A stretch of 64,000 nucleotides of DNA from the NCBI GenBank assembly GCA_013399855.1, contig VXAY01002848.1:96977-160976 (forward strand). Direction: 5' to 3'. The notes under the pieces were generated by a model, which was not told the origin of the DNA, made no database searches, and was given only the letters and a program-made list of their open reading frames with translations. This document shows, piece after piece, positions 12,897 to 24,851 of the stretch. A program made the position numbers and the translations under genes. Each line of letters opens with the position of its first letter. Position 1 is the stretch's first letter. The DNA is from Oxyruncus cristatus. Lineage: Eukaryota; Chordata; Aves; Passeriformes; Cotingidae.

Positions 12897-14841
12897 GTAA
12901 AGTAACTTTTCTTGAATCCTTGCTAACAAATTCGTCCTCCATCCCAAATGAAAGTAGTAAAGCTTAGTAAAAATGAAGAGTATGTTTAGTGTCTGTTACC
13001 ACTGAAGGGAAAAGACTGCCTTGGAGTTCAGGTCCAGAGGTCTTGGGGCTCATATTTTTCCCTTTGAAGCTTTGACATGTAGCATGCTGAACTGTACCCT
13101 TAGGCACTTTCAGAACAAAGATGTATGACAGGCAAGAAGAGTGTGTATCTCCTTATTTTTCCCAATGTATTCCTGAAAATTTGCTATGAGATGCAAATCT
13201 TCAGGTACAGCTGTAATCACAGCTTGGGGTTTTTTGGTTGTTTTATTTTTTGTGTGTGTGTGTTTTGTTTTTTTTTACCCCAGCAGAGCACATATAAGCT
13301 AGACAATTGGCATCTTCCTTGGTATATACTACAGACTGTTTTAGATACACCAGTAGCCGTAGCAGAGCTTTAAGTCTTTTGTTCTTACTTGATTTCATTT
13401 GTGAAGCAGTTTATTCTCCAGTGCAAGTACATATGAGCGTCTGACATTGCTGCTGCTCAAAGTACATTAGTGGATCTTTTCAGCAAAGGATAAGTGACTT
13501 AAGGTTTTTGCTGTAACCGTACTCCTTTTATTATCAGTGTTTACATTTTTAAGGACTCAGAGTAGTCCCTCTGTGAGCCATCTGGCATACCAAGTAGAAT
13601 GCATCAAAGGTGCTGTTGTAGAATTTGCTTTCTCCCAGTGATATATTGCTACATTTACAGGATTTTTCTTCATGAAGTAAGGAAAATTAAAATGTGAAAG
13701 TTTTTTCCAGTCCTCTACTCACTGGCCACATACAAATGTAAGGAACAAAGAAAATGAGAGAGAACAAAGACTGATCTAAAATAAACAATAAGCAAAATTT
13801 CTCTTAAGACTCGTCACTTGCCAGATCTGTGGCTTTATTAGGAGATGACACAAATGTACAAAAGCATTTAGATAGTGTTGCAAATTCGGTTTCCACAGTA
13901 GCATCCTAGTGTGCATGTTCCTTTATGCCCCGCTTCTCTTTTAAGACTTAGAGCAGCTGTCATTTTTTAGTCTCATAAAGTGGTCTCATGTGCCCAGAGG
14001 ACAGCTAGACTTCAGCACACTTCTGTGATGAGCTTAAGACCCTACTTTTATTTCAGGTTCAATCTTCACTAGTCTTTTGCTATTGAACTTTTATTTTTAA
14101 GGAAAATTACTTTAAACCTTATGGTTTCCCTGGCAACTAGCTTTCAACCCGTGTATCTCCCTCTGGTAGGCACTATTAAAGTGCACATTGTTTTACAGGT
14201 GTTTTTTTGTGATGTTAAGTCTCAGAAGTCGAGTGCATAACTTATGAAGACATCAGGAAGAACAACTTGTGCTCCTTCAGCCACTTCCTCCCAGGCTTTC
14301 TGTTGAAAATACAGCAAGAAATGTTCATTGCTAGCTTCCGAAAATACTAGCATGTGCACTGGGTGTGCAATAACTGTAGGAGAAACTTCCAATCAGACAA
14401 AGGTGATCTCTACTCACTACTGGCCTTAAAATGAAATAAAACAATTGAGAGATGTTCTCTTTTCCTGTTTTTTTCATGGTCTCTTGCTGGGCATTGTCTT
14501 GCAGCAAAGAACGTTTCAGCCCTTTCCTTTGGACCTCCCATTCTCACCAGATGGGAGCGGAAGGCATGGGCCTCATTTCCTGCAGTAATGAACAGTTGTA
14601 CTTTTTTCCCACAAAACCAACGCATAGAGTATTCTAAATTCTCTCAGGTAAAAAAAAAGTGTAGCAGAAATCTTTATAGATCAGTCAGAAAACTGAAAAG
14701 TGAAACCAACTGATAGTGGCATCTTTTGTTGTTGAGGGAACGCTACCTTCTTCAGCACCATTTTGTACAATATTACCTCTTAGGACCTTGTTTACTACTT
14801 TGATAATAAAAAAGTAATTGTGTACTTTTTGATCTTGGTAG
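12897..14841 (+). other. OXCT1: OXCT1 intron
   Basis: The intron is about 1.9 kb, with a gtaaag donor and a 'gatcttggtag' acceptor. It holds a G/T-rich low-complexity stretch at 13225-13275. Overlapping short ORFs on both strands around 14410-14637 have no recognisable content. Confidence 0.85.
13225..13275. repeat. G/T-rich low-complexity tract with short (TG)n
   Basis: The tract consists of T runs, short G runs and about six TG units ('tgtgtgtgtgtg'), with only T and G over most of its length. It is the complementary kind of the A/C-rich tracts found further right. Confidence 0.85.
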
Positions 14842-14943
14842 GCAGTATTTGATGTGGACAAGAAGAAGGGATTGACTCTCGTAGAAATCTGGGAGGGACT
14901 GACAGTGGATGATATCAAGAAAAGCACTGGCTGTGACTTTGCA
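14842..14943 (+). CDS. OXCT1: OXCT1 coding exon (probably exon 16)
   Basis: This exon is 102 nt, 34 codons, phase 0 at both ends, after an AG at 14840-14841 and before a consensus gtaagt donor. The translation is [20 protein letters not shown] then [14 protein letters not shown]. It matches human SCOT at about residues 474-507 without gaps; V/I, I/L, I/V and K/Q are the only changes I recall. It contains the conserved motifs [12 protein letters not shown] and STGCDF near the C-terminus of this CoA-transferase family. The next codon is supplied by the exon at 20969. Confidence 0.97.
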
Positions 14944-15348
14944 GTAAGTAATTTTACAAACCCATATAGTTAGTCTGGAGTCAAAACAAATATCCTCCAC
15001 AAATGCTCATCACACGAAGACTTGTAGATGAAATAAGTTTCTTCTCTGTAGGTGAGGACTGAATAGATTGCCTGTGGGATTTACAATGGAAAGATAATTT
15101 ATGGCTAATCTAGTGTGATTGTGTCAGAAGCATCAGAAGCTAGGGAAACCAGGAGAGGTGGAGAAATGACTAAAAGTACAAGTGGAAAGGAAGCTTTTAT
15201 GCTTTGAAGAGAGGAGCTGATAATTTCTGAGAATGGGTGAATATTTATTTTTCCACTGTATAAGTTAGTTTACCTAAGTCTATGTTGCTAAGTTTCCATG
15301 CCATCTTTAGATGGAGTTGTGAGTCTTCTCAACAGGAGTGACTACTTG

Positions 15349-15384
15349 TGTCCACTCTGTGCTACATGTGTCCGCTCTGTGCAA
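15349..15384. repeat. Short imperfect tandem duplication
   Basis: 'gtgtccactctgtgctacat' is followed directly by 'gtgtccgctctgtgc', giving two units of about 20 bp that differ at one base in the overlap. It is probably a slippage product. Confidence 0.8.
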
Positions 15385-17201
15385 GCAAAACTCCGTGCTA
15401 CTAGTGCCAGTCAATGAACTGCATGACCATTGATATCTTTGCTTTGTCTCTCCCTTTGTCTTCTACGAATGGCATTTACGCTCTGCATCAATCCAGAAAG
15501 CCCCTGCCTTTTGACATTCACATTCATTCTTAAGTCTCACTTACAAACACAAAACTGGATTATTAATGGAAAGCTGTAGCACACTAGAGTGCAACTGAGT
15601 GCATGTATGGCTGGTAATATAGTTTCTTCATGGCCTTCCCCTGTATGAACATCACAAAATTTTTTCTTCTGTTTTGTGGAGTCTTTTAGGGCAGTTCAGC
15701 CCTCCTTTGGCAAAGATAGCACGTATGACGGTATACAAATGGTGCTGCAAAAATGGTAGGGGAAACTTTAGTAGTGAAGCAAAGTACTCTTCCTCTACAC
15801 AGTTTCATGGCAGAGCATTAGAACATAAAGACTGCAGCACATGCAGTACGTGAAAGGGTTTCTTAATAAGGCTTCGAGCATACTGTTTGTAGTAAGTGAA
15901 ACTTATGCACAGGCAATGAGCCTGTGAAATTCGGTTCATTTCCTGTGTCCATAAGAGAGCATTTCTGACAACTAAATATGATAGTGTATGTTTTTCTTTA
16001 AAAAATTTTAAATAAAGAGCTGCTCGCTGCTGAATATATCTTGATTTATCTGTGAAAAAAATTTGGATTAAAGACAGTTGGTTTTCAACTGCAGAGTGCA
16101 GGAAGCTGCTACAGAATCACTTTTGTAGGTATTATTATTTTTTAATTTAAAGCGGAAGCAGACTTCCATATTCAGCAATTCTGTGTGCAAAAGAAATTAT
16201 TCATTCAGCTTCTGACTTTGATCTAGGAAAAAATTATCAAATTTTTAAAAAATGGACATCTTTTTCTTGGGCTGGTCAACCTGTCAAACAGCTAGCATCT
16301 AAAATGAAAAATTAACTTTGTAGGTTTGTAGCTATTGCAGTCAGTCACTTTGTTTTGGTTTTTTTGTATTTAATTTGGGGACTAACTTCATAATGGATTT
16401 GAAGGTGTGATGTTTAGTAAGCATTTAAATAGGTGTAAACTACAGGAAAGGACTTCTGTTTTGAGAACTTACTAGCCCTTATTTTTTCAAAACCTGCTTG
16501 TTTGGAAGGATCTGGGGCTTTTATTTTGTTCATGTGACCAATATATACGTATTCAATTAAATGCGTGTTTCCCAATGTGTGCTGTAAAGGGCAGCAGCCT
16601 GTGCTCAAGGCAATGAGAACAGAAGCAACCAAAAAATTCAGAGAGAGAAGTGAGAAGCGTAAAATGCTGGGCTATGAGGTAAAGCTTTGCAGCAGGTTGA
16701 TAGGGGAAGACTATTAGGTCCAAAGTAAAGAGTAACACCACCCACCAAGTTCCTTGCTGCTTTTCTGGAAGTGTTACAAAGGAGTGGTGTAAATTTCAAA
16801 TACTTAATGTAGCCTGAAGTTAGCAGTTGATGAGAGGTATTGGAGCAATCCACTCTCTGGGTCCCTGGCATATGTCTTACTAGGATCAGGAAGGGACACT
16901 CTACAGGCACCGTTTCCTTGTTGTCCAGAGAGCACACTCTGCTCCACACAGCTGCTGTAGTCAGGCATGAAATCACGAGTTGCACAAAAGCACCTTTGGG
17001 CATGAAAAATGTAGATACTGCTTGACTTATGCATTTACAGGTACTTTCCTTGAAAGCAGGTGGCTTGAATAAATGTTTGCAAAGCAATGCTTGTTTGCAA
17101 AGTGTGTACCTCTGCCAAAGTATGCACAGGAGTCAGTGTGACATATAGGTGAGTCATTGCAGAAGTACTGGAAATCTCTACAGCACTGCAGATGGAAAGC
17201 C

Positions 17202-17422
17202 TGAACCACAATGACTTGTTAAACCTGTGGCATGGAAGCGCACTAGCTCCTTCTTTCCTTCCTCCCTCCCTCCTTTCCTCCCTCCCTCCCTCCCTTCCTT
17301 CCTTCCTTCCTNTGAACCACAATGACTTGTTAAACCTGTGGCATGGAAGCGCACTAGCTCCTTCTTTCCTTCCTCCCTCCCTCCTTTCCTCCCTCCCTCC
17401 CTCCCTTCCTTCCTTCCTTCCT
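17202..17422. repeat. 110-bp exact direct repeat around a single N: probable false duplication
   Basis: The segment beginning 'tgaaccacaatgacttgtta' at 17202 ends in a pyrimidine tract at 17311. Base 17312 is N. The same 110 bases then restart at 17313 and continue past the first copy's end into a longer pyrimidine tract. Exact identity including the simple-repeat part, together with the one-base gap symbol, is what is expected when two contigs ending in the same repeat are joined without merging their overlap. The 'ORFs' crossing it are artefacts. Confidence 0.9.
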
Positions 17423-17460
17423 TCCTCCCTCTCTCCCTCCTTCCCTCCCTCCCTTTTTTT
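17358..17460. repeat. Pure pyrimidine tract, (CTTC/CTCC)n
   Basis: These 103 consecutive bases contain only C and T on the + strand, mostly CCTT and CCCT units ending in a T-run. A truncated identical copy lies at 17247-17311. The opposite strand is therefore a long polypurine run. Such mirror-like tracts can form triplex (H-DNA) and are hard to sequence and assemble. Confidence 0.95.
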
Positions 17461-18667
17461 GTCACCTCTCCTCTAAAGCACGTTTCCAGACCACAATGTC
17501 CAAGTCCTTCTCTCATTGAAATCCTTACCAAATCTGTTGAAATCTTTGACAGCAAGGCTGGGTTACTGTTGTGTAATATTGGATCCTTGGTGGCGTGATT
17601 TTCATCTATACCAAACAACTATGTGTCTTTCACTTACTTTCGAAGCTCAGAAAATAGAGATTTGAGCATTGTGATAGGCATTTATTCAGAAAGCAACCAG
17701 CAGCCCTGGTCCTTTATTCCACATTTCAACACTCTGCCTCGGGCTTTCTTGCAACAGTAGCAGTTGTGCTTGTGATTATTTATGTTCACTGAATGGGACA
17801 TCTTGGTTTTATATTGGTGACAGGAGCTTTAGTGATACTGTATTGCTAAAGTAAAAGTAGGATCATGTTTTCCTAGTTTGAAGCAAGTAATTGGGGAAAA
17901 ACACAGAGTTGACCTCTTTCTAGCAGCTTTTTTCAGTGGATGCAGTGAATGATCTGAGCTAAAACAAATGTCTCTGTAGGTCCACTAGAAATGAGATTTT
18001 AAGGGATTGCTGTAGCTTTGTATATAACTACCTCACAATGTGAACTACTCCTATTGGGAGAGGAGAACTTTGTAGTCTGTATGGCCTTATTTACGTCACA
18101 TTGGACTATACCGTCCCATTTTCACAGCCTGCTTACTTGGGAAAACATCTCCTGAAAAACATTTGCAACAACAAAATGTCAAAGGAAATGTGATTTAAAG
18201 TTAACAATCTTCATTATAGACTGGCTCATATAAAACATAAACAATTCACCTTCAATTTTACTGTGCTGTCAAGACAAAATGTTGGCTTATCTTGCATGCT
18301 TAAATCAGATTTGCTGTAGCCTAGCATATAGATCACCTTGGCAGGCAATATGTTTGGCCGTGTACTGGCTTATACCATTGATGAGACCATGACAGAACAT
18401 ACTTTTGCAGATGTATTTAATTATAAAAATAATCAGGATAAGTTCTGCCAAGGCAGATGCTTAAATAGAAATGTTTAAAAAGAATGTTTAAAAATAAATT
18501 ATTTATGTTTAAAAAGAAAGTGACTGTCCAACTGAGTACAAAATGGCACAGGGTATTGGTTTATTTTCTGGAAGTGCATTTTCCTTGGAGAAACATTTTT
18601 TTTGAGAGTGTTGCAGGACTGTGTTGATTTTTAAATGGATGTTGTGCTTTTGTGACTTTTGTATTAT

Positions 18668-18689
18668 ATATACATATATATATGTATAT
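18668..18689. repeat. 22-bp perfect AT palindrome
   Basis: The core 'catatatatatg' extends symmetrically through five further base pairs on each side. It is a TA-type microsatellite with one C and one G placed symmetrically, and could extrude a small cruciform. It lies in the OXCT1 last intron. Confidence 0.9.
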
Positions 18690-19301
18690 GATGATGGAAT
18701 TGTTGTTTGATTTTATCTGAAATTAAATAAAAAATAGGAGTTAATAAGAGAAGCAACTTTTATTAATTTAAAGAAGTAAGCAGCTTTTAATTTAACAAAT
18801 GTGCTAACTTTTTTTTTTTAGGTTCTCTTTTTACATTTGGAACAATAACTTGCTTTTGCACACTGGTTGAGGTTACCAACTTATTAAATAGACTCAGCAT
18901 TATTCAGAATCAGTCCCTCAAAGAACACTTACTATGTAGAAAAACTATTAAATGAGCACAGGGCTGTTTGTGTAGCTGAAAAGCACAGTTAGGGTTTGGA
19001 AGTCAGAGAGTCAACAGGCTGGAATCGCAGGGAATTCCTGAGGCTATGTCTTCTTACCAGTTCAAAGGCCATGAGCTGGGCTGCCAGGCAAACTTCTCCC
19101 CGTACACCTGTTCAACATCAGCAAAGTATTTTTAAGCTTCCAAGGTAAGAAGTTCTTCCCATAAGTGAAATAGTTTTAAGAGTGTGTTGCTTAGGAGGTA
19201 CTGTAAGAAATGAATTGACTGCAGGCATTGTGGCACGTCACACACATGGCCCCAGAACCTTTCTAAAGCAGAGTGTGGTACACACAAATGACAACTGTTA
19301 G

Positions 19302-19335
19302 CATCAGATGTTAGCAGACATCAGATGTTAGCAGA
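19302..19335. repeat. 17-bp tandem duplication
   Basis: 'catcagatgttagcaga' is present twice in direct, adjacent copies in the last intron. The copies are identical, suggesting a recent slippage event. Confidence 0.9.
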
Positions 19336-19933
19336 CATTACATTTAATGTAATATGCTCATCAGATATGAACCACTCGATGTTTTGATGGCACCAAAATC
19401 TACAAGATTAGAAAAACAGTAACCTCCTCCAGTAGTTGTCTTTTGTCATTTGCAGAATACAGTTCTTAGTAGTTCTATCTTCATCCTCCAGCTTTTACCT
19501 TTACCTCACTGAAACCATCCCTGGTATAGGCAAAAGTAGGCCCAAATTAAGCAAGGCACATCAGAACTTGCACTCTGAAATGCTGAAACATTTCTGGAAC
19601 TAATCCAGGAATGCTGATGCACTCAAGGAGTTTCTCCTCTACACTTATACCTGTTAGATCTCTTTATTATCATAGTTCACACACAACTTTGAAAAAATCA
19701 ATGAGTGGTTGCCATCCATTGAAAACATTTCATTAGCATTTGATACCTAAACACATTCTTCATGAACTAAGCTTTCCTCAGTGGCTGCTCTCATAAAGTA
19801 ATAAATGATGATACATACTGGCTGGAGGAAAGATAACTTAGAAATAACTGGTACAGAAAATACAGCCCTATACTTCTAAAAGAAAGAGGCTTTAACACTT
19901 GAAAAGGCCCTTATATATCATTCTTTCATGAGT

Positions 19934-19971
19934 TAGCTTCTTCAGTACTTTTAGCTTCTTCAGTACTTTTA
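19934..19971. repeat. 18-bp tandem duplication
   Basis: 'tagcttcttcagtacttt' occurs twice in immediate succession, identical in both copies. It is intronic with no evident function. Confidence 0.9.
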
Positions 19972-20968
19972 ACTGAAAAAGATGGGTTAAGGAGGCAGAA
20001 GAATGCAGTAGGTGAGGTTTCCATGGGATGCATTAATCAGCTGGGAGACAGATTGTCCATGGAACTGTTTTTCATCCTGAACAAGGAAGATCAGATGAGT
20101 TATTTTTGATCTTCATCCTGGGGCACCTATTTAAATAGGACTGGGAGCAGGAGATAATTAAAGGGGCTTGGATCTTCTGTGGAGACATATTCCTCACGGT
20201 ATTTCTGTAGACCTGCAGTTAGAGCTCAACCAAATGTTAACCACTGATATTCTGAAAAGTCTTCTCGGTATTGTTCCTATTTACACCTTCTTTCTTTCTC
20301 CAGCTTCCTGTTTAGGCTTACTGTGTTTTATTCTTGGTTTGCTGTACATTTTATGGTATCACTAATTGATTTCTGTGAGTATGTGGAATTAAAAGAATAG
20401 AATGCATAAACATGTCTTCACAAAAAAATTAATGTGAATGGAAAAAGGCAAGTTTTTTTAAAAACATAGAATTAAATTTATTAAACTGTGCAATCATCGA
20501 TCAGATGAAATTGAATGTGAATGGAAGAAGGAAAATTTTTAAAAATAGGAACAATTAGAAGTATTGTACTGTACAATCATCAAGCACTGTCTGTCTGCAT
20601 TGAACTCTCCTACTGGTGTTTATGGCATTGGAAGCCACCTGAGAAGACTCTACAGGGAGGCAAGTACAGGTTCCCCTGCCCAGGTTTAGTCTGCCTGCAT
20701 TCTTACATCAGTAACCCATCTCAAAGTAAATGAAGTTGGGAGGCTGGATGGATGCTAGCACCACACATCAGTTGTATTCTTGCATCAGAAAATTCAGTTG
20801 TGGGAGTGTTTATCTCTGAAATACTGCAAATACTTCACTTTAGGTAAATACAGTGTCTCTAGTCTTCAGTGGTACATAGTTGATAGAGGTGGAAATTGAA
20901 TGGTGGGTTGTACTGCTGTCTCTTATCTGTATGCCAACTGCTGTGTTCTTTTCCCTCCTTTCTGCCAG

Positions 20969-21004
20969 GTTTCACCGAAATTAATACCAATGAGACAGAT
21001 TTGA
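20969..21004 (+). CDS. OXCT1: OXCT1 last coding exon, coding part (probably exon 17)
   Basis: After the acceptor 'ctttctgccag' the exon reads VSPKLIPMRQI and then TGA, 12 codons including the stop. It continues in phase 0 from the STGCDFA end of the previous exon and matches the C-terminus of vertebrate SCOT (VSPKLMPMQQIAN in human, from memory). It differs by I for M, R for Q and loss of the final two residues. The match over a very short exon is convincing because phase, acceptor and residues all agree. It completes a gap-free 102-residue C-terminal fragment across the four exons. Confidence 0.95.
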   Translation, partial: VSPKLIPMRQI

Positions 21005-21267
21005 ATGTGAAATACAGACTCGGCTTAACTTACCAGAAGGCCTGTTTCCAAGTGGGAGAAATCGGTGACTGTTTTGCAGTTCTACTTTTTTTTTCCTTTT
21101 CTTATTTTTTTAAGGGCTTTGTAAGTAGTTTCCATATAGTTAAGCTCAGGCTTTGACTATAAGCCTAAATTGCATTCTGCTTTCATAACATTACCAATTT
21201 TAATGGAAGGGTGAATATATTCCCTAAGTTTTGAATCCTGTTATGCTAAAATGTTAATGATGATTGT

Positions 21268-21353
21268 AAAAAAAAAAAAAAAAAAAACAAAAAAAACCCA
21301 AAAAAACCCAAACAAAACAAAACAAAAAAAAAAAAAACACCAAAAAAACCCCC
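21268..21353. repeat. A/C-only low-complexity tract in the 3' UTR
   Basis: About 86 bases consist solely of A and C: a long A-run, then AAACCC and AAAAC-type units. It is the largest low-complexity block in the presumed UTR. It could cause internal oligo-dT priming in cDNA libraries and so mimic a 3' end. Confidence 0.95.
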
Positions 21354-22062
21354 TTGTAGTCTGTCTGCCAAATACTATGGTTTTTACACAGAATTAGAAA
21401 ACAACCATGCAAAACTTACGATTGCCTCTGCGTTTCCTGGTATCTGTTGTATAACTGTGGCACTTATCATGTCCATTCTCCTGTAAAGGTGTGGGGGTTT
21501 TTTTCTGGAGTCATCTATAGCAACTGTACGTATCTGTAGAGAGACATTGGGAATATGGTAGACTTTCCTTTTCCTGAGCTTTTGATCAGTCTGTGATAAA
21601 ACACCAGTGGAAATAACTGGGACCTAAATGTATCTGCTGCTTCCACGGTGTGTGTCTTTTGGTATTAAGAACCCTACACTTGCCAAAGTCCAACTGTGAC
21701 CCTTTATGTTTCGATCATACAAACTAGAATGGAGCTGGTGTGAAGCAGGAAGATTAAAAAGGCTCCGTCCCCATGCAGACAACTGGTAACTGCACAATTT
21801 CCCTCATTAACTACTCTTATTCCCCAGATATAATGCTTCTCCCCAGATCCCAGTCAAAGGCAAATGAATATTGTATCTGGAGTGAGGTCTGTCCTTCCAG
21901 TGTTACACAGAGAAACAGGAGAAGAGAAGGTAGTGGAGACCTTAAAGATTCTAATTAAGGGAATACAGATAGTTAAGAGTAAAAGCAGTAAATCTGCACC
22001 ACTTCCCAATCAAGGCGTCAGCAAAATCTAAGGAGTTTGGAACCCAAACTTATAATAACTAG

Positions 22063-22068
22063 AATAAA
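22063..22068 (+). terminator. Candidate proximal poly(A) signal AATAAA
   Basis: This is a canonical hexamer about 1.06 kb after the stop codon. It is followed by a T/G-rich stretch ('ggttctgctgtttggtg') some 45 bases downstream. It is a plausible cleavage site for a short OXCT1 transcript. Confidence 0.45.
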
Positions 22069-22832
22069 TGCCATGAGATAATCAAAATGAAAAGACATTA
22101 GCTCAGAGTGGTTCTGCTGTTTGGTGAAGGTCTTCTATTCCCTGTTGTTAATTACAAAATTATTTTTATATTTTGTTAATTTTGCAAATAGGTGACATGA
22201 CAGCATTGGATCTCACATACCAAATCAGCACAATATGTCTTTATTATACAGAGCATGAACTGACTGGAAATCAGCATTTACTAAAATATAGTGTTCTCTC
22301 CAAGTATAATGGTTTCTGTCATTTCTGTCATTTGTATAAATAGGAGCACTTAAAACACTTCAGTTAAAATAATTCCTGATACAATGTTTGACATCAGGAC
22401 TGGAGCATATTAAGTGACTGAAAAGCATGTAAAATGGAGATACACAAAGTGTACATAATGCCCATCATACATGTAATAAGCAATGTTGGGACATGATATA
22501 GAAGGGCATTCTAATACTGGGTGAATGAGGGATTCACCATAATCTGTGTGAGTTATGGAAGGAATATAATACATTTCTCAGGAATCAGATAGGAAAATCC
22601 TGCAACATTTAGCTCCTGTACTAGCCTTTGTACTGCATTTTTCCATTCTAAAATAAGAAATGCTTCATTTTCATGGAACAGCTACAGAATTTGCCTTGAT
22701 CCACACACAGGTTTTATAGCAGTAAAACTGTTTCAATTGGAGATATTATTTTGTGTAGTTGCACTTACCCTAAACAATTCTTTGGTAAACTCTTGTCAAT
22801 GCCATAACAGGTTATCCTTCATCCCAGAAAGA

Positions 22833-22838
22833 AATAAA
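22833..22838 (+). terminator. Candidate poly(A) signal AATAAA
   Basis: This is a canonical hexamer about 1.8 kb after the stop codon, close to the UTR length I recall for human OXCT1 (about 1.7 kb). The downstream sequence is less clearly T/G-rich than at the other candidates. Confidence 0.35.
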
Positions 22839-23593
22839 CAAAATGCCTTTGTAAACACCATTATGCCAGTACAAAAGTGCTCCTGTAATACCAAGCTGTA
22901 TGATTTGAACTTGTGGCTGCTAATGGGTGGTAGGTTCTTGTACAGCCTGAACATGTAGGAAAGACCTGATGCTGAGCCTGTGGGAAAGACTTATGTTGTA
23001 CAAAGACTAGTGCTAGTATGGTGATTAAGATACACCAGTGATTTGGTTGATAGGTAATTTGCATTGAAGACTTGAAACTACATTTATCAGAGTGCTCCGG
23101 TATACGTTAACCCAGCATGTTAATTTTCACATTTTCACTATTTAGGTGTATTCCCTATGCTACTCATTCCAAACAAGTTGTTTCGTAAAAGTTTGACCAT
23201 TTCTGTTGCTGTGGAGGTGGACTGAAGTTCTGCTTACAGAGGTTAAAAATCTGTATATAACAAAACCTGACTATTTCAGCTTAGTATAAACAGTTTTGCT
23301 TTTGGGTAGAGCAGCCCAGAGGCTTCTTCCCCAATCCACACAGACAGTTCAGAGACAATTCTGACCCTTGTCGTGCTGTACACAGCAAAAGGTGCCTATC
23401 CTTGCCTTCAGGGCCAGAGATGGGTGATGAGCTACTCTGAGGGGATAGGTGTCATCCCTGAAGGTGTTTCATTCGTCTTCACTCACAGTTCCCATAGACA
23501 GTACTCAGAATGGATGATGGGTTTAGGGGAAGACTGTAAAAACTATTATGCGGGGGAAGGGAGTTACTATTAATTTCTCCAGAGGGGAAAAGT

Positions 23594-23656
23594 AACCCAA
23601 CACACACACAAAAAAAAAACCCCACAAACAAAAAACAAACCCACAAAAAAACCAAA
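23594..23656. repeat. A/C-only low-complexity tract
   Basis: It starts as 'cccaacacacacacaaaa' and continues as A-runs separated by CCCC, C and CCC. Only A and C occur throughout. Confidence 0.9.
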
Positions 23657-24845
23657 GAACACAAGCATTTAAATAGGTATGAACAAGTCTTAAAGAAATC
23701 TATGTATGAAATGTTGATCTATTGCTACAGTAGTTGTAGGACTGATTAGTTAATTACAGCAAACATTTAGTGACATCTATAAAGTACAGGAGAAGTGTCT
23801 GAGGGCAGGATCAGGTGTACTCTGCTTTTGCCATAGAACTATGCTTTGCTGGCACACGCACAGAAGCCATTGTTGTCGTTAACATATGGCTATAAAAAGA
23901 CTAATGACCTGGTAATGTCTGGGAGTTTAATACCTTGGTTTCTGAATCAAAGAATTAGGAGCCAAGAACTCCTGATTTTCAGCTTTTTTGGTTCTCCACT
24001 TACTGCCTTGTGGAATGTCTGCTGTGTTCTCTGCCTTGTCTCCTTGTTGCTGGAAAAGGGGATGTTTTTCTTCCTACCTCACAGGGATGTTGTGAGGAAT
24101 AAGAAGCCAAGGTCTGTGCAAGAGGTTATCTTTTCCTCTTCAGCGTGGGGATCACACTTGATCAAGAGTGTGGAAGAGTACTTGTAGACTGTCATACATG
24201 CTGTACATTTGAGCTCTGTGTCTTATTTGTATCAGTGTTAATGGAAGAGAGAAGAAGTATATGGTGCTGAAAATTGGGGATAAAAGGAGAACAGGCTCTC
24301 TCCATATATAGCAGTGATGCTGTAGCAACAGGAAACAAGGTACAGATGTCACACAAGAATTTTTTTTATTGAGGACAATAGATGTGGTAGAATATTGGTA
24401 TTGTTATGAAAATGTCATGTGTCCGCACAAGCTAATTGCAACAAGCTCCGAATCCACTTTTTTAACTCACTTGTCAAGCAGGATTAGAAATTAAAGCACT
24501 CCTAAGCATTTCCCTCTCTGTGGACGCAAGTGTGGTTCATAGGTAAGGTATACTCTGAGCAGTGGTTGCAATGATTGGTGTTGCAGGGATGAAGGTTTAT
24601 TGGGACATCACTGAAATCATTCTCTGCTTGACAGCGCTTCACAAGACAAGGACAGTTGATAACTCTTTGCCCTGAAGAAGATGATGATTCTACTGTATTA
24701 TCACATAGGATTTAGTTCACTTTATATTTTATTGATTTTTGTCCATGAAAAAGCAAAAAGAAAAATAAAATTCTAGAAAATGTAGTTGTACTGTAAACTC
24801 TGCAAGTTAAACATCAAAGTCCTTCTATGTATTTGCAAAACAATC

Positions 24846-24851
24846 AATAAA
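24846..24851 (+). terminator. Candidate distal poly(A) signal AATAAA
   Basis: This is a canonical hexamer in 'caatcaataaagatg', preceded by another AATAAA at 24764. It is followed within about 15-35 bases by the T/G-rich 'ggttttgtctattgtt'. It has the best upstream/downstream combination I see after the OXCT1 stop, though it implies a long UTR of about 3.9 kb. Confidence 0.5.

Larger units (their letters stand above)
14944..20968 (+). other. OXCT1: OXCT1 last intron
   Basis: The intron is about 6.0 kb, with a gtaagt donor and a strong acceptor, 'ttttccctcctttctgccag'. It contains the pyrimidine tract and contig-join duplication at 17.2-17.46 kb, a 22-bp AT palindrome at 18668 and several short tandem duplications. 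A second acceptor-like site (T-run then AG at 18820-18821) is not used by any recognisable coding sequence. The 149-codon antisense ORF at 16638-17087 shows no known domain and is probably chance. Confidence 0.9.

Noticed and set aside
16638..17087. 149-codon ORF antisense to the last OXCT1 intron
   Set aside because: No recognisable protein family and no transcript signals. Several overlapping frames are open in the same place, which indicates composition rather than coding.
17178..17618. ORFs rich in EGRKEGR or PSFLPS repeats
   Set aside because: They are translations of the pyrimidine tract and the false duplication, and cross an N.
18822..18848. Alternative last exon after a strong T-run/AG acceptor, in phase with OXCT1
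   Set aside because: It would encode VLFLHLEQ then stop, unlike any SCOT C-terminus. The exon at 20969 gives the expected VSPKL residues with an equally strong acceptor.
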